The notes: generated by a model from the sequence alone, not told the origin. A stretch of 64,000 bases of DNA from Phycisphaerae bacterium (GCA_029260215.1 JAJDDQ010000051.1:124001-188000); one strand, 5' to 3'. Shown: positions 1 through 9,356, numbered from the stretch's first letter. Translations and numbers: made by a program.

Positions 1-212
1 TCATGGGCGGCTACGAAGCCACAGGTCGACTTCGTCAGGCGGGCTACACCGCACCGATCATCGCACTGACAGCCCACGCAATGGACGGTGATCGAGAGAA
101 ATGCATTGATGCCGGCTGCGACGACTACGCTACGAAACCCATCAGCCGAGCCGATCTGATTGCCACCATCAGCAAGCACATTTCAAAGAGCGAAACAGCA
201 CTGCCGTTGTGA
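1..212 (+). CDS. C-terminal end of a response-regulator receiver domain (partial)
   Basis: This is the 3' end of a gene that begins outside the window; the open frame runs through the window edge and stops with TGA at 210-212. The visible 70 residues are the second half of a CheY-like receiver: a GGYEA segment that normally follows the phospho-acceptor loop (D..MP.M), the beta-4 '[10 protein letters not shown]' with the conserved Thr, and the beta-5 'DDYATKPI' with the conserved Lys. The acceptor Asp itself lies upstream. The 'ALTAHAM' form is typical of receivers at the C-terminus of hybrid histidine kinases, so the parent is probably a hybrid kinase rather than a stand-alone regulator; that is inference. 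Confidence 0.85.
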   Translation, partial: MGGYEATGRLRQAGYTAPIIALTAHAMDGDREKCIDAGCDDYATKPISRADLIATISKHISKSETALPL

Positions 213-435
213 GAGTTCGCACCCGGTGCATTGGTAAGCGAGCTAAGCGACCGCGAAATGCTTAATTCCACCAAGATGTTGGTGGCTGAGTTGCCCGATC
301 GCGTTGCCTCAATCGAAGAGACGGTCGGTGAACGAAATCTGTCCGCAACTCGACACAGCGCACAGCCGAGTTGTTGTGAACACACAATGGTGTCGATTGG
401 CAGTGAAGCTGAATGTGAGTGGTTGCCAAGCGAAC

Positions 436-2046
436 CTAATAAACGCTGCTTGGCGTGCGAATAGCATCCGCGGTCGCCCGAATGCATTGGGTGACCTCAG
501 CCCGATTGGTGCGAATGTAACCGAACAGTGCATCCACAACTCTGGAATCGAACTGCTTGCCGGATGCCAGCTTAAGCTCCGCGAGTGCGTCGTCGATGGA
601 GCGGCAAGCACGGTAAACGCGGTCTGTAGTCATTGCGTCAAAGGCATTGGCCACCAGAAGAATACGCGACCCGATCGGGATTTGATCCCCAACCAAGCCC
701 GACGGATAACCGCTGCCGTCGTAAAACTCCCGCTGATGCCGGATGAACATAATCTCGCTGTCGAGAATGCGAAGATGATCCAGAATACGCACACTGATTT
801 CAGGCACCTGCTGAATCACGACCGCCTCAACCTCCGAGAGGCCTGCGGGCTTCATCAGGATTCGATCCGGTATCCCCACCTTGCCAACGTCGTGAAGCAA
901 CCCCGCGTTACGCACACTCTGCGTCAAAGCCTCATTGCAACCCATAACAGAAGCCAGTTTCTCGCAATAGAAGGCCACGTTGATCGCATGCCGGGCGGTA
1001 AAGGGATCCTTCTCCTCCAGCGCCTGTACCAGCGAGGCAACGCTCTGCATGTATATCTCTTTGGCCTGCACGCTCATGACCGCGACGCGCTTGCGAAGGG
1101 CTTCGACTTCCTGACTCTCAAGCCCCACGAAGGATTCAGTGGACGACATCTCCGCCGACGAAACCACGCGGTTGCGGCCCTCGCGTTTCGCGGCGTACAA
1201 GGCTCGGTCCGCCCGGTCGATCAAATCGGCGGCTGACCGCACCGTCACGTCATCCATCGTCGCGACGCCCAGCGAGGCCGTTATCTGGTGGCCGTGAAGC
1301 TCCGGCAGGCAAATCGTATCCGCGATGGCAAGACGTATCCGTTGGCTGACGGTCGTCGCGTCGCTCAGCGGTGTTTCGGGCGCAACGATTGCGAACTCCT
1401 CGCCACCGAATCGGCCCACCGTGTCGATATCGCGAACACTCTGACCCAGAATGCGAGCTACCTCGATCAGCGTCTTGTTGCCGGTCAGGTGCCCGTACGT
1501 GTCGTTGACCGCCTTGAAAAAGTCGAGGTCGAGCATGATGAGCGCAAGCTGCCCACCATAACGACGCACTCGGTTGAACTCACGATCGATTATCGTTGTC
1601 AGATAGTCGTGATTGTACAGCCCTGTGAGACCGTCCGTAATCGCTGCTTTGCGCAACTGTTCTGTCGTGTCCCAAAGACGCTGCCCAACGCGCACACGCG
1701 CAAGAAGAAGGCTGTGATCGACCGGCTTGGAGATGACGTCATCCACGGATGATGTCAGTGCTTTCGCGTGGCTTATTTCATCTGTAACACCCGTTACCAT
1801 CAAGAAATAGGTGGACGCGAGAATGGGGTCGGCCCGCATTTTTTGAGCCAGATCCAACCCGTTAATTCCCGGCATGATCCAGTCGCAGACCACAACCTTG
1901 GGATGATGTTTCCTGATCAGCTCCCAGCCGGATTCTCCGTCGGAAGCGATGACGCAGCTATAGCCCGCATTCTCAAGGATGCGGCGAATTAGCTTGGCGT
2001 CGTTCGGGTCGTCATCAACGATGCAAACGTCGTAGTTCTGCGTCAT
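436..2046 (-). CDS. Response regulator with GGDEF and HD-GYP domains (cyclic-di-GMP turnover)
   Basis: A 536-residue three-domain regulator. Residues 1-125 are a CheY-like receiver (acidic cluster VDDDP near residue 11, acceptor Asp55 in CDWIMPG, Lys in ISKPVD). Roughly 160-310 is a GGDEF diguanylate cyclase with an intact GRFGGEEF active-site loop. Roughly 345-520 is an HD-GYP phosphodiesterase with HDVGK and YDGSGYP metal/substrate motifs. Both catalytic motifs look intact, so the protein could make and degrade c-di-GMP according to receiver phosphorylation. The frame stays open to 2127, but the ATG at 2046 sits at the natural start of the receiver and has GAGGTG upstream. It converges on the receiver fragment at 1-212; its cognate kinase is not identifiable here. 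Confidence 0.9.
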   Translation of the reverse strand: MTQNYDVCIVDDDPNDAKLIRRILENAGYSCVIASDGESGWELIRKHHPKVVVCDWIMPGINGLDLAQKMRADPILASTYFLMVTGVTDEISHAKALTSSVDDVISKPVDHSLLLARVRVGQRLWDTTEQLRKAAITDGLTGLYNHDYLTTIIDREFNRVRRYGGQLALIMLDLDFFKAVNDTYGHLTGNKTLIEVARILGQSVRDIDTVGRFGGEEFAIVAPETPLSDATTVSQRIRLAIADTICLPELHGHQITASLGVATMDDVTVRSAADLIDRADRALYAAKREGRNRVVSSAEMSSTESFVGLESQEVEALRKRVAVMSVQAKEIYMQSVASLVQALEEKDPFTARHAINVAFYCEKLASVMGCNEALTQSVRNAGLLHDVGKVGIPDRILMKPAGLSEVEAVVIQQVPEISVRILDHLRILDSEIMFIRHQREFYDGSGYPSGLVGDQIPIGSRILLVANAFDAMTTDRVYRACRSIDDALAELKLASGKQFDSRVVDALFGYIRTNRAEVTQCIRATADAIRTPSSVY

Positions 2047-2181
2047 GGGCGCACTTTTCACCTCAGGCGCCCGCGATAACCGTACCGCGAGCGTTGCCAA
2101 CCAATACCGACCATACCGAAGTCTCATCGGGTGGTTCGAGGGCGCGCTATAGGTTCATTGGTCTATTCGGGACGGGACCGG

Positions 2182-2811
2182 CTATTTAAGCTCAACGTCC
2201 CAATAAGCCTGATCGAGGAAATGCTGCCAGGAGCGGTACTTGTGGTCTGATAACTTGATCGAAAGCACCGGGCAGCTCTTGGGCCTGACCGGTTTGCTGA
2301 TCAATTTCATGTTGGCCCGGGCGGGTGTCCTGCCGCCTTTTCGGACGTTGCACTTGATGCACGCGCAGACGATATTCTCCCACGTATTCGGACCGTCCTG
2401 CGAACGCGGAATAATGTGGTCCAGACTCAGCTCGTTCGTCGGGAACTTCTTGCCGCAATACTGGCAGCGACTCCCGTCACGCGCAAAGATATTGCGCCGA
2501 TTGAGCTTCACCGGCTGACGCGGAACTTTGTTGTACGTCAACACCCGCACGATTCTCGGAACCGCCACGTCAAACCGAACCGTGCGGATCCAGTCGAACT
2601 CAGCCGGCTCGAATTCCTTCCGCAACACGCTCAACTCGCACCAGTCCTCGAAATTGTACGAGATGAATTGGTTGTCCTCGACGTGGACGATCTCCGCGAC
2701 CGGCTGATCGTTCCGAGTACGTTTGAACAGAAGGGCGATCGCCCGGCGAACACTCGTCACGCGCAACGCGGAGTAATGCGCGTTCAACATCAGCACGTGG
2801 CTGTTCATCAC
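2182..2811 (-). CDS. HNH endonuclease family protein
   Basis: A 209-residue protein with a C-terminal HNH nuclease domain (about residues 115-170): two zinc knuckles (CQYC and CIKC) flank the catalytic 'LSLDHIIPRS' segment and the later Asn of 'TWENIV'. The N-terminal ~110 residues have no domain I recognise but begin 'VLMLNAHYSALRV', a start common in a family of small chromosomal HNH proteins. It is expected to bind zinc and a catalytic metal and cut DNA; the biological target cannot be told. There is no restriction, toxin or intron context next to it. Upstream on its strand, about 118 bases separate it from the ABC permease. Confidence 0.85.
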   Translation of the reverse strand: MMNSHVLMLNAHYSALRVTSVRRAIALLFKRTRNDQPVAEIVHVEDNQFISYNFEDWCELSVLRKEFEPAEFDWIRTVRFDVAVPRIVRVLTYNKVPRQPVKLNRRNIFARDGSRCQYCGKKFPTNELSLDHIIPRSQDGPNTWENIVCACIKCNVRKGGRTPARANMKLISKPVRPKSCPVLSIKLSDHKYRSWQHFLDQAYWDVELK

Positions 2812-2929
2812 CGAGACGGGAGATGGAACTGTGGGGCTGCAATATGCGAAGACGTCACCTCCAGGGGAGCATTCCCCGAATAGTCCATCTTATTGTAGGG
2901 ACGGGAAGGTGTCGATGCAATAAAAATCC

Positions 2930-3976
2930 CTAAACCGAACGCTTGCGCCACAGCATGAACACGAAAACCGGCGCGCCGATGACCGCCGTCATCACCCCGA
3001 TCGGCAGCGGAAACGCACTCACCTCGCGCCCGATCAACGATGCAAACCACACCGGCAAAAGCTTCCTCAGCCAGTCGCAAACTATCAGAAACGCTCCGCC
3101 CCACAGCGCGGCGCACGGCAGAAGCAGGCGATGATCCCGGCCAACCACAAGACGAACACCGTGCGGAACGATCAAACCCACAAACCCGATCGGTCCGCAC
3201 AAAGCCACCACAGACGCCGTCGCCAGAGATGCAAAAACAATACACACCCAACGCAACCGACCCGTATGCACGCCGCGCGACTGTGCAATCTCGTCGCCCA
3301 GTTCAAATTGATTCAGAGCACGCGAGGAATACAGCAACACAATGAACGCGACCGACAACGGGCCAAGCATCCGCACCAGCTCCGACCAGCCGATCGTGTC
3401 AATGCCGCCCATCATCCACCGAACGATAAAAAACGTCTCCTTCACATCCGACAGATAAGTGACGAACATCATCATGGCCGAACAGAACAAACCGATCGTC
3501 ACGCCGCCAAGAATGAGTGTATTTCCCGAAACCGCACCGCGACGACGCGTCGCTCCCAGCACCAACCCCACAACCAATCCCGCACCAGCAAAGGCGCACC
3601 ACACATCCCCGCCGAACCCGAGGAAAACGAAAGTCAGACCGCACTTGATCGCGATCAACGCGCCCAACGCACCGCCGCTCGCAATGCCCAACGTGTACGG
3701 CGTCGCCAGAACGTTCCGAAACAGCGTCTGAAAAACCGCGCCGCAAAGCGCCAGCGACGCACCAGCCATCAACGCCAAAATCGTCTGCGGCATGCGCAAT
3801 TGAAACGCGATGTAATGAACGTCCCGCTCCGGCTGAGACCAGGATCGCCAAGCCTCGACGATTCCGATCGGGCTGGACCCGAACCCCGGGCTAACAACCA
3901 ACAGCGCCACAACCACAAACACCGACAGCGAGATGTAAATCGAAAAACGCGCCAAGCTGAGCGGGCGACCGGTCAC
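2930..3976 (-). CDS. FecCD/BtuC-type ABC transporter permease
   Basis: A 348-residue polytopic inner-membrane protein with many hydrophobic helices and the FecCD-family motif 'FVGLIVPHGVRL' that contacts the ATPase. It is the membrane channel of a cobalamin, siderophore or haem importer. The frame extends to 4021, but I prefer the GTG at 3974-3976 because it overlaps the ATPase stop codon in a GTGA arrangement, which implies translational coupling. It is the last gene of the binding protein, ATPase, permease operon (5689 to 2930). The substrate cannot be settled from sequence: no cobalamin riboswitch or Fur-like site was recognised upstream. Confidence 0.88.
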   Translation of the reverse strand: MTGRPLSLARFSIYISLSVFVVVALLVVSPGFGSSPIGIVEAWRSWSQPERDVHYIAFQLRMPQTILALMAGASLALCGAVFQTLFRNVLATPYTLGIASGGALGALIAIKCGLTFVFLGFGGDVWCAFAGAGLVVGLVLGATRRRGAVSGNTLILGGVTIGLFCSAMMMFVTYLSDVKETFFIVRWMMGGIDTIGWSELVRMLGPLSVAFIVLLYSSRALNQFELGDEIAQSRGVHTGRLRWVCIVFASLATASVVALCGPIGFVGLIVPHGVRLVVGRDHRLLLPCAALWGGAFLIVCDWLRKLLPVWFASLIGREVSAFPLPIGVMTAVIGAPVFVFMLWRKRSV

Positions 3977-4785
3977 GAACGAACCCCCTCGACCAACTCC
4001 GCCGGATACACGCGAGGGCAATCGTCCGCGCCGCCCTCAAGAACGTCGAAAGATACGTCGAACGCAGTCCGAAGCTGCTCAGTGGTGAGAACGCTCGCTG
4101 GAGGACCGTACGCGACCGCCTTCCCCGAACGCAGCAGCAGGATGCGATCCGCGAATCGGCCCGCAAGATTCAGATCGTGCGTCGCGAGAACGACGGCATC
4201 CCCCTTGTCACACAGGCCTCGAAGAATCCGGAAGATACTGAGCTGATAATACGGATCGAGCGCCGACGTCGGCTCATCCAAAACGTAAAGCTCCGGCGCC
4301 TGCGCCATCGCCCCAGCCAACAGAACACGCTGCCGCTCGCCCGTCGAAATCGTCGAGAGCGTGCGTTCTGCAAACTGAATTGTGTCCGTAGCTCGGAGCG
4401 CATCGTCAGCCACCCGGAGATCGTCATCCGAGTCAAAAAGCGAATAGCGCTTGTGCGGATACCGCCCCAGCAACGCGATCCGCCGGACGGTCAGATCATC
4501 CGGAAGCCGCGCATCCTGAGGCAAAAACGCGATCCGCCGCGCCCGCGTCTGAAGATCCAAATCGGAAAGCGACTTCCCCCCAAGCAGCACCGCCCCGCGC
4601 CGCGGCGAGAGAAACCCGACCAGCAGACGCAGCAACGTACTCTTGCCCGCACCGTTGGGGCCGACAATCGCCGTCAAACCACCCTTTCCAATCTCGAAAT
4701 CCAAAGGCCCCAGAAACGACGCGCCATCGTCGTAACCGAAACTCAAATCCGTCACACGCAACGCGACGACTTCACCCACCGCCAC
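3973..4785 (-). CDS. BtuD/FecE-type ABC transporter ATP-binding protein
   Basis: A 270-residue ATPase with a complete nucleotide-binding site: Walker A GPNGAGKST near residue 42, Q-loop in FLPQDA, signature STGERQRV, Walker B with catalytic Glu (LYVLDEPTS) and the H-loop ATHDL. Closest in style to the ATPases of cobalamin and ferric-siderophore importers. Its start overlaps the binding-protein gene by 14 bases and its stop overlaps the permease start by 4, so the three genes are almost certainly one transcript. The last ~35 residues extend past the H-loop and are not conserved in any way I can recognise. Confidence 0.92.
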   Translation of the reverse strand: MAVGEVVALRVTDLSFGYDDGASFLGPLDFEIGKGGLTAIVGPNGAGKSTLLRLLVGFLSPRRGAVLLGGKSLSDLDLQTRARRIAFLPQDARLPDDLTVRRIALLGRYPHKRYSLFDSDDDLRVADDALRATDTIQFAERTLSTISTGERQRVLLAGAMAQAPELYVLDEPTSALDPYYQLSIFRILRGLCDKGDAVVLATHDLNLAGRFADRILLLRSGKAVAYGPPASVLTTEQLRTAFDVSFDVLEGGADDCPRVYPAELVEGVRS

Positions 4786-5689
4786 CGCTCCCGGATCGAA
4801 TAATGCCCGCCAGAATTTCCGCGGACTCCGTCACCCGCTGCGACGGAACGGTCAACACGTCATCCGTCACAATATGTATCCGCCCCGAACGCACAGCCGA
4901 CACCGTCTTGAGCTTCGCCCACTGTTTCCGAATCGCCGCCCGTTCCCCCGCGTCGAATTCGTAGGTCATCATGGCTTCAATAATAATCTCAGGGTCGCGT
5001 GACACGATTTCCTCCATGCTGACCGCCGGCCAATCCGTTTCCTGATCCCCGAAAATATTCTCGCCGCCCGCGATTTCGATCAACTCATTCAAAAAGGTCT
5101 CCCGCCCGCAAGTCATCACATTCGACAGCGATGTCGGACTGCGCAGCGTCAGCAAAACCCGAGGAGGACGGCCGACCGCACAGCGCACACGAATGCGCTC
5201 AAGCTTCCGTCGAATCTGCTCGCTCAGGCGTTTCGCCTCCGCCCGACGATCGAGCATCGCACCCAGATCGGCGATCGTCCGGTACAAGTCCGCCAGAGAC
5301 TCGACCCGATCGTTGTAAACGGGGATTTTCCGCGCCTCGCAGAGCTTCCGCGCAGGCCCGCTCCGCCCGCGAAGCACCATCATGTCCGGCTTGAGCGCCA
5401 GCAGCGTCTCCAGATTCGGATCGCGCAGACCTCCGATCCGAGGCGTATCCTTCAATTCCGGAGGCCAAGTGCAGAATTCGCTCACGCCGACCAGTGAATC
5501 CCCCGCCCCCAGCCCGAAAATGATCTCGGCAGCGTTGGGCGCCAACGCCACAACGCGCGACGGTGGCGTCGCCACCACCTTCGCCTCAGCCTTTTGCTCC
5601 GGCTTCGGCGTCTCGCCGGCACACAATCGCACCCCTGCGACTGTCATCAATGCAAAAATCGTACTGATCGCCTTAGCTCGTGTGCTCAT
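4772..5689 (-). CDS. Periplasmic substrate-binding protein of a BtuF/FecB-type importer
   Basis: A 305-residue exported protein. The open frame extends to 5824, but the ATG at 5689 gives a normal signal peptide (Arg/Lys start, hydrophobic stretch ISTIFALMTVAGV, then a Cys at about residue 18). From about residue 40 it is a Peripla_BP_2 domain: 'RVVALAPNAAEIIFGLGAGD', 'LETLLALKPD' and a C-terminal lobe ending 'RVTESAEILAGII'. It captures a metal chelate or corrinoid and delivers it to the permease encoded downstream. No lipobox is convincing, although the Cys near the end of the hydrophobic stretch leaves a lipoprotein possible. Confidence 0.87.
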   Translation of the reverse strand: MSTRAKAISTIFALMTVAGVRLCAGETPKPEQKAEAKVVATPPSRVVALAPNAAEIIFGLGAGDSLVGVSEFCTWPPELKDTPRIGGLRDPNLETLLALKPDMMVLRGRSGPARKLCEARKIPVYNDRVESLADLYRTIADLGAMLDRRAEAKRLSEQIRRKLERIRVRCAVGRPPRVLLTLRSPTSLSNVMTCGRETFLNELIEIAGGENIFGDQETDWPAVSMEEIVSRDPEIIIEAMMTYEFDAGERAAIRKQWAKLKTVSAVRSGRIHIVTDDVLTVPSQRVTESAEILAGIIRSGSGGGG

Positions 5690-5968
5690 CCTGTCACCGC
5701 CCTCCAGCCGATCCTCCCCGGCAGTGCGACCCACGATTTCGGATTGCCCGCAACCCCGGCACCGCCAACGTGTAGCAATTTGCGGAAGCCCATGCCATGC
5801 GCCTCCGCAGCGGAATGCGCGCAAGGAGTGGACAAACCGGAACTTACGGCGAAAATGCCCGCTCGGCGCGTTCGGGCCTGACCCCGGAACGGGTTGATGT
5901 TGGTCGAATCAAAGCAAAAGTAGTAGTAGTGGTAGTAAGAGTCTATCACTCGCTCAGCGTAGGCGATT

Positions 5969-6958
5969 ATGACACAAACAGCTATTCGCATCCTCGCGAC
6001 GGTTATCATCGGAACCTCAGCCTTCGAAGCCCTCGGCTCCGACGACGGCGTCATTCGCGCCCACATTCTCTGCCAAAGCACCCATGTGAACGTCGGAGAG
6101 CCGATTCTGGTCGATTTCCTCATCCAAAACGCCTCCAAAACCGAACCAGCCATCCTCTCCGTACACGGCACAGACCCGGAAGTGATGGAGGGCGATCTCA
6201 TGACCCTGCCGATCGCCCACGTTTTCAGCGGACCTGACTTCTCCGCCATCAACATTCGAAACGAAGAAAATCGCCTGTGGAACGCTCCCAACGGCTATCA
6301 GCCGCCGGCCAAAGCCCCCATCGTCGCCCTCGCGCCGTCCAGTTTCGTCGGAACGACCATCGATATCCGTCGATACTACCCGGCTTTGCGCAGCCCGGGC
6401 GATTACCGAATCACCTGGACCCCCTACGAGGGCAGCATCGAGTCCAACATTCTGCTCATCCGCGTCTCAGCGCTCAAGCAGGCGGAAATCATCACGGATC
6501 AAGGCTCGATGAAGGTTCGGTTCTTCTACCAGGACGCGCCGGCCCACGTGCAGAATTTCATCGATCTCGCCAAAAAGGGGTTTTACAACGACCTTAGCTT
6601 TCACCGAATCGCCACCGGGTATTTCATTCAGGGTGGATGCCCCAACGGCGACGGCACGGGCATCAGGCCCGACGGCGTCAAGTTGGAGGCGGAACTAAGC
6701 AATCGCCCCCAGATGCGCGGCATGATCAGCATGGCTTTGTTGGACGACGACCCCGATTCGGCAAGCTGCCAGTTTTTCATCACCAACACCCGCGTCCCCG
6801 AATGGGACGGAAAGTACACCACTTTCGGCCAACTCGTCGGCGACGAGTCGTTCAAAACGCTCGATGTCCTGATGGCCAGCCCCGTCGACGCCGACAACGT
6901 CCCGATCGAGCGAATCAACATCCGCGCCATCCGCATCAGCGAAATCCTCCGCGACTAG
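5969..6958 (+). CDS. Secreted cyclophilin-type peptidyl-prolyl cis-trans isomerase with an N-terminal extra domain
   Basis: A 329-residue protein with a likely signal peptide (1-23, 'IRILATVIIGTSAFEALGS'). Residues about 25-170 form a domain I cannot name, of beta-rich composition. Residues about 175-325 are a cyclophilin: 'MKVRFFYQDAPAHVQNFIDLA', then 'FHRI..GYFIQGGCPNGDGTG', 'GMISMAL' and 'SCQFFIT', which include the active-site Arg of FHR and the Q/F residues that bind proline. Likely acts outside the cytoplasm on folding of exported proteins, which fits a genome with giant secreted proteins. It is divergently transcribed from the ABC importer with about 280 bases between. Confidence 0.88.
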   Translation: MTQTAIRILATVIIGTSAFEALGSDDGVIRAHILCQSTHVNVGEPILVDFLIQNASKTEPAILSVHGTDPEVMEGDLMTLPIAHVFSGPDFSAINIRNEENRLWNAPNGYQPPAKAPIVALAPSSFVGTTIDIRRYYPALRSPGDYRITWTPYEGSIESNILLIRVSALKQAEIITDQGSMKVRFFYQDAPAHVQNFIDLAKKGFYNDLSFHRIATGYFIQGGCPNGDGTGIRPDGVKLEAELSNRPQMRGMISMALLDDDPDSASCQFFITNTRVPEWDGKYTTFGQLVGDESFKTLDVLMASPVDADNVPIERINIRAIRISEILRD

Positions 6959-6968
6959 CGGTGTCAAA

Positions 6969-7022
6969 CATCGTTCGATTGGAACAGACCCACAGAGCCG
7001 CGACCGTAAGGGAGAGGGGACG
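6969..7022 (+). repeat. Dispersed repeat family A, partial copy 1
   Basis: Shares the order 'catcgttcga', then 'cagagccgcg', then 'ccgtaagg' with the fuller copies at 22213, 24001, 44581 and 47351. It lies in the gap between the cyclophilin and tsaB stop codons. The 3' half of the family is missing. Confidence 0.7.
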
Positions 7023-7113
7023 TGAAGTGTGCCATTTGTCTCGAAGGCGCGTTTCTCACAGGAGGCGGCAATCTGGCAAACGCCGCTCCGGTCGCGAACA
7101 AACACACGCCGTT

Positions 7114-7851
7114 TCAGGACGATCCCTCGGCGCCCGCACCGCCATGCCGCGCGATCCAGACTTCTTCCGCTTCGGGGCGGCGGACGTAAATCGGTACGAA
7201 ATCCACAGCAGCCATGAATTCCCCCCGCCTCGCCATGCCTCGCCCCAGCCGATACACAACCTCCGACCGCGCCCGAAACAATGACGCATCCAGCGGCCTC
7301 ACGTCGCACGCTTCGATGGCGGGTTCGATGTACGGCACGCCCTCGCCCAGCACCGCTGCCGGCTGGCCAAGACCGTCCAAAAACTCAGCCGGATCGCGTT
7401 CGGCTGGCTCGCACACCCGCGCGTAAGCCCCCTCGCGCAGCACAAAGGCCGCCGCAAATACCCTGTTACGCTTGGCGTCCAAAACGACCCCGACGTTCGC
7501 CGGTGCGTTGTCGGCCTCCAGTGCGTTCTGAGCCACCACATCCAGCGTCGGCACGCGAACGAGTTTCACCCCGCCCGCCAACGCCAGCGCACGCCCGACG
7601 GTCGCCCCCAGTCGCACCCCCGTGAAACTCCCAGGCCCGCCCGAGACGTAGCAATGCGCCAGGGCGTCCGGCTGAATCCCGACATCTTTGCACAATTGGT
7701 CCATCGCGGGCAAAAGCTCAGCCGCATGGGCCGAATCCGCCTCGAACACGATTGTATCCAGCACATCATCGCCGCACCCGACCGTCACGCTCCCGCGTCG
7801 CCCGGAGCATTCGATGGCCAATGCGTGTTTTTCGCTTGTAGAAGCATCCAT
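7114..7851 (-). CDS. tsaB: tRNA threonylcarbamoyladenosine biosynthesis protein TsaB
   Basis: A 245-residue ASKHA-fold protein. The N-terminal 'HALAIECSGRRGSVTVG' strand pair, 'LLPAMDQLCKDVG', and the diagnostic 'SGGPGSFTGVRLGA' (about residues 70-85) are TsaB signatures. TsaB is an inactive paralogue of TsaD and scaffolds TsaD and TsaE in forming the t6A37 modification of ANN-decoding tRNAs. The start at 7851 (MDASTSEKHALAIE) is preferred over 7908 because it puts the first beta strand at the normal distance. The neighbours are unrelated and tsaD, tsaE and tsaC are not in the window. Confidence 0.92.
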   Translation of the reverse strand: MDASTSEKHALAIECSGRRGSVTVGCGDDVLDTIVFEADSAHAAELLPAMDQLCKDVGIQPDALAHCYVSGGPGSFTGVRLGATVGRALALAGGVKLVRVPTLDVVAQNALEADNAPANVGVVLDAKRNRVFAAAFVLREGAYARVCEPAERDPAEFLDGLGQPAAVLGEGVPYIEPAIEACDVRPLDASLFRARSEVVYRLGRGMARRGEFMAAVDFVPIYVRRPEAEEVWIARHGGAGAEGSS

Positions 7852-8027
7852 CGCGTGATTGTAAGTCCTACGGAATTCGACCGCCAGAATCGCGATTACG
7901 CCCCGCAACCCACGGCATCGAATCGCTTGAATATCTCAATAATGAGAAGTTTTTGTAGACGCAAACCCGGAGTCCCCTCAAGCCGATACACCGATTGGCT
8001 TCGTGGTTTGTGGAAGGACGACCTGCA

Positions 8028-8624
8028 ATGAATGTGAAACACACGTCGACCGGGCGAGAGAGAAAGTTTGCAGCCGACGAAATCATCGTTAGCAAGACCG
8101 ATCTTGGGGGGCGAATCACCTACGCTAACGAAGTTTTCTGCCGCATCGCGGATTACACCGAGGCGGAGTTGCTTGGCAAGCCTCACAACATCATCCGTCA
8201 CCCGGACATGCCCCGTTGCATTTTCAAGTTTCTTTGGGACACGATCCAGGGTGGTAATGAGGTATTCGCCTACGTCATCAACAGGACAAAGTACGGTGAT
8301 TTCTATTGGGTGTTCGCCCACGTGACGCCGACGTTCAACGATTCCGGCAAGATCATCGGCTATCACTCGAGCCGCCGAATTCCGAATCGAGGCGTCCTGA
8401 GCAACATAAAGCCTCTCTATCGCACACTTTTGCAGGCAGAGCAGAAACACCAGACCCCGAAACAGCAATGGCAGGCTTCGATACCCGTTTTGCTGGAGTT
8501 TCTCAAAAACGAGGGCAAAACGTACGAAGAGCTGATTTTCTCCATGCACAAGACCGCCGAGTCTTCGGGCGAAGGGGGCGAAGAGGCTACGTCCGACAGG
8601 GAGCTGGAAACCGCGACGATTTAG
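8028..8624 (+). CDS. PAS-domain sensor protein (Aer-like, split from its chemoreceptor)
   Basis: A 198-residue cytoplasmic protein. Residues about 15-125 form a PAS domain of the aerotaxis type: 'DLGGRITYANEVFCRIADY', 'LLGKPHNIIRHPDMP', 'GDFYWVFAHVTP', with the NIIRHPDMP helix characteristic of Aer-like PAS domains that bind FAD. No membrane segment is visible. The ATG at 8028 follows GGAAGG at a good distance; upstream frame extends to 7995. Only 12 bases separate its stop from the next gene, and that gene's Shine-Dalgarno sequence touches this stop codon, so the pair is probably an operon encoding a two-piece redox or oxygen sensor. Confidence 0.87.
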   Translation: MNVKHTSTGRERKFAADEIIVSKTDLGGRITYANEVFCRIADYTEAELLGKPHNIIRHPDMPRCIFKFLWDTIQGGNEVFAYVINRTKYGDFYWVFAHVTPTFNDSGKIIGYHSSRRIPNRGVLSNIKPLYRTLLQAEQKHQTPKQQWQASIPVLLEFLKNEGKTYEELIFSMHKTAESSGEGGEEATSDRELETATI

Positions 8625-8636
8625 GAGAAGAATACG

Positions 8637-9356
8637 ATGACATCGTTACAGTGCGAGGCCGCTCCTTCCCCAAGCTACGAAGCGGGGCAGACCGAACGCG
8701 ATACAACATGGATTCACGATGCGACAAGCGTGTGTCACGCAGCGGCTTCCGGCGACCTTGAGCGGCGGCTTTTGAACATCAACGCCGATGATGAACAGTC
8801 TGAATTGCTGCACGCCATCAACCATTTGCTCGACATGACCGACGCCTTTGTCCGCGAAGCCACGACATCCTTGGAATACGCAAGCCAGGGCAAGTTCTTC
8901 CGCCGCGTGCTGCCCGAAGGCATGTTGGGTTCGTTTCGGCGCGCTGCGCAGTCAATCAACGCAGCCACACAAACGATGGACGAAAAAACGCAGATGCTGC
9001 GTGCGGCCGAGAAGCGCCGCGCCTCCCTTGAGGGCGAGTTCCAGACGGCGCTGGGGCTTGTGAAAGACCTGCACGGGAAGTCCAAAGAGATCGGTGATGT
9101 CATGGATACGATTATTGACATCGCCAGACAAACCAACGTGTTGGCGCTGAACGCGAGCATAGAGGCCGCCCGCGCGGGGGAGGCTGGCCTGGGGTTCGCT
9201 GTCGTGGCGGAAGAGGTCAAGAAACTGGCGACCAACACAGCAACGGCTACGTCGAGCATTCGCAAAAAGGTTGAATTCAGTCGCGAGGCGACGGAAGAGG
9301 TCGTGGCGACGATTGAACGGATTTGGCGTAACATTCGTTCCGAGCAAACAACCTGA
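8637..9356 (+). CDS. Soluble methyl-accepting chemotaxis-type signalling protein
   Basis: A 239-residue coiled-coil protein without a membrane anchor or sensory domain. The highly conserved hairpin tip is present ('[20 protein letters not shown]', then '[13 protein letters not shown]'), which is the CheA/CheW docking site, so it should talk to a chemosensory kinase. The descending helix is unusually short: only about 35 residues follow the tip. AGGAGAAG precedes the ATG. With the PAS protein just upstream it looks like an Aer receptor split into two polypeptides. No che genes are in the window, so the output pathway (flagella, pili or other) is unknown. Confidence 0.88.
   Translation: MTSLQCEAAPSPSYEAGQTERDTTWIHDATSVCHAAASGDLERRLLNINADDEQSELLHAINHLLDMTDAFVREATTSLEYASQGKFFRRVLPEGMLGSFRRAAQSINAATQTMDEKTQMLRAAEKRRASLEGEFQTALGLVKDLHGKSKEIGDVMDTIIDIARQTNVLALNASIEAARAGEAGLGFAVVAEEVKKLATNTATATSSIRKKVEFSREATEEVVATIERIWRNIRSEQTT

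Noticed and set aside
3131-4246. Long + strand frame opposite the ABC permease and ATPase
   Set aside because: It is a shadow of well-identified minus-strand genes; its product is Arg/His/Gln-rich low-complexity with no motif.
5690-5968. Possible cobalamin riboswitch upstream of the BtuF-like gene
   Set aside because: I read this gap on the minus strand and found no B12-box-like sequence or the conserved core of the cobalamin aptamer. The corrinoid assignment of the importer therefore stays open.
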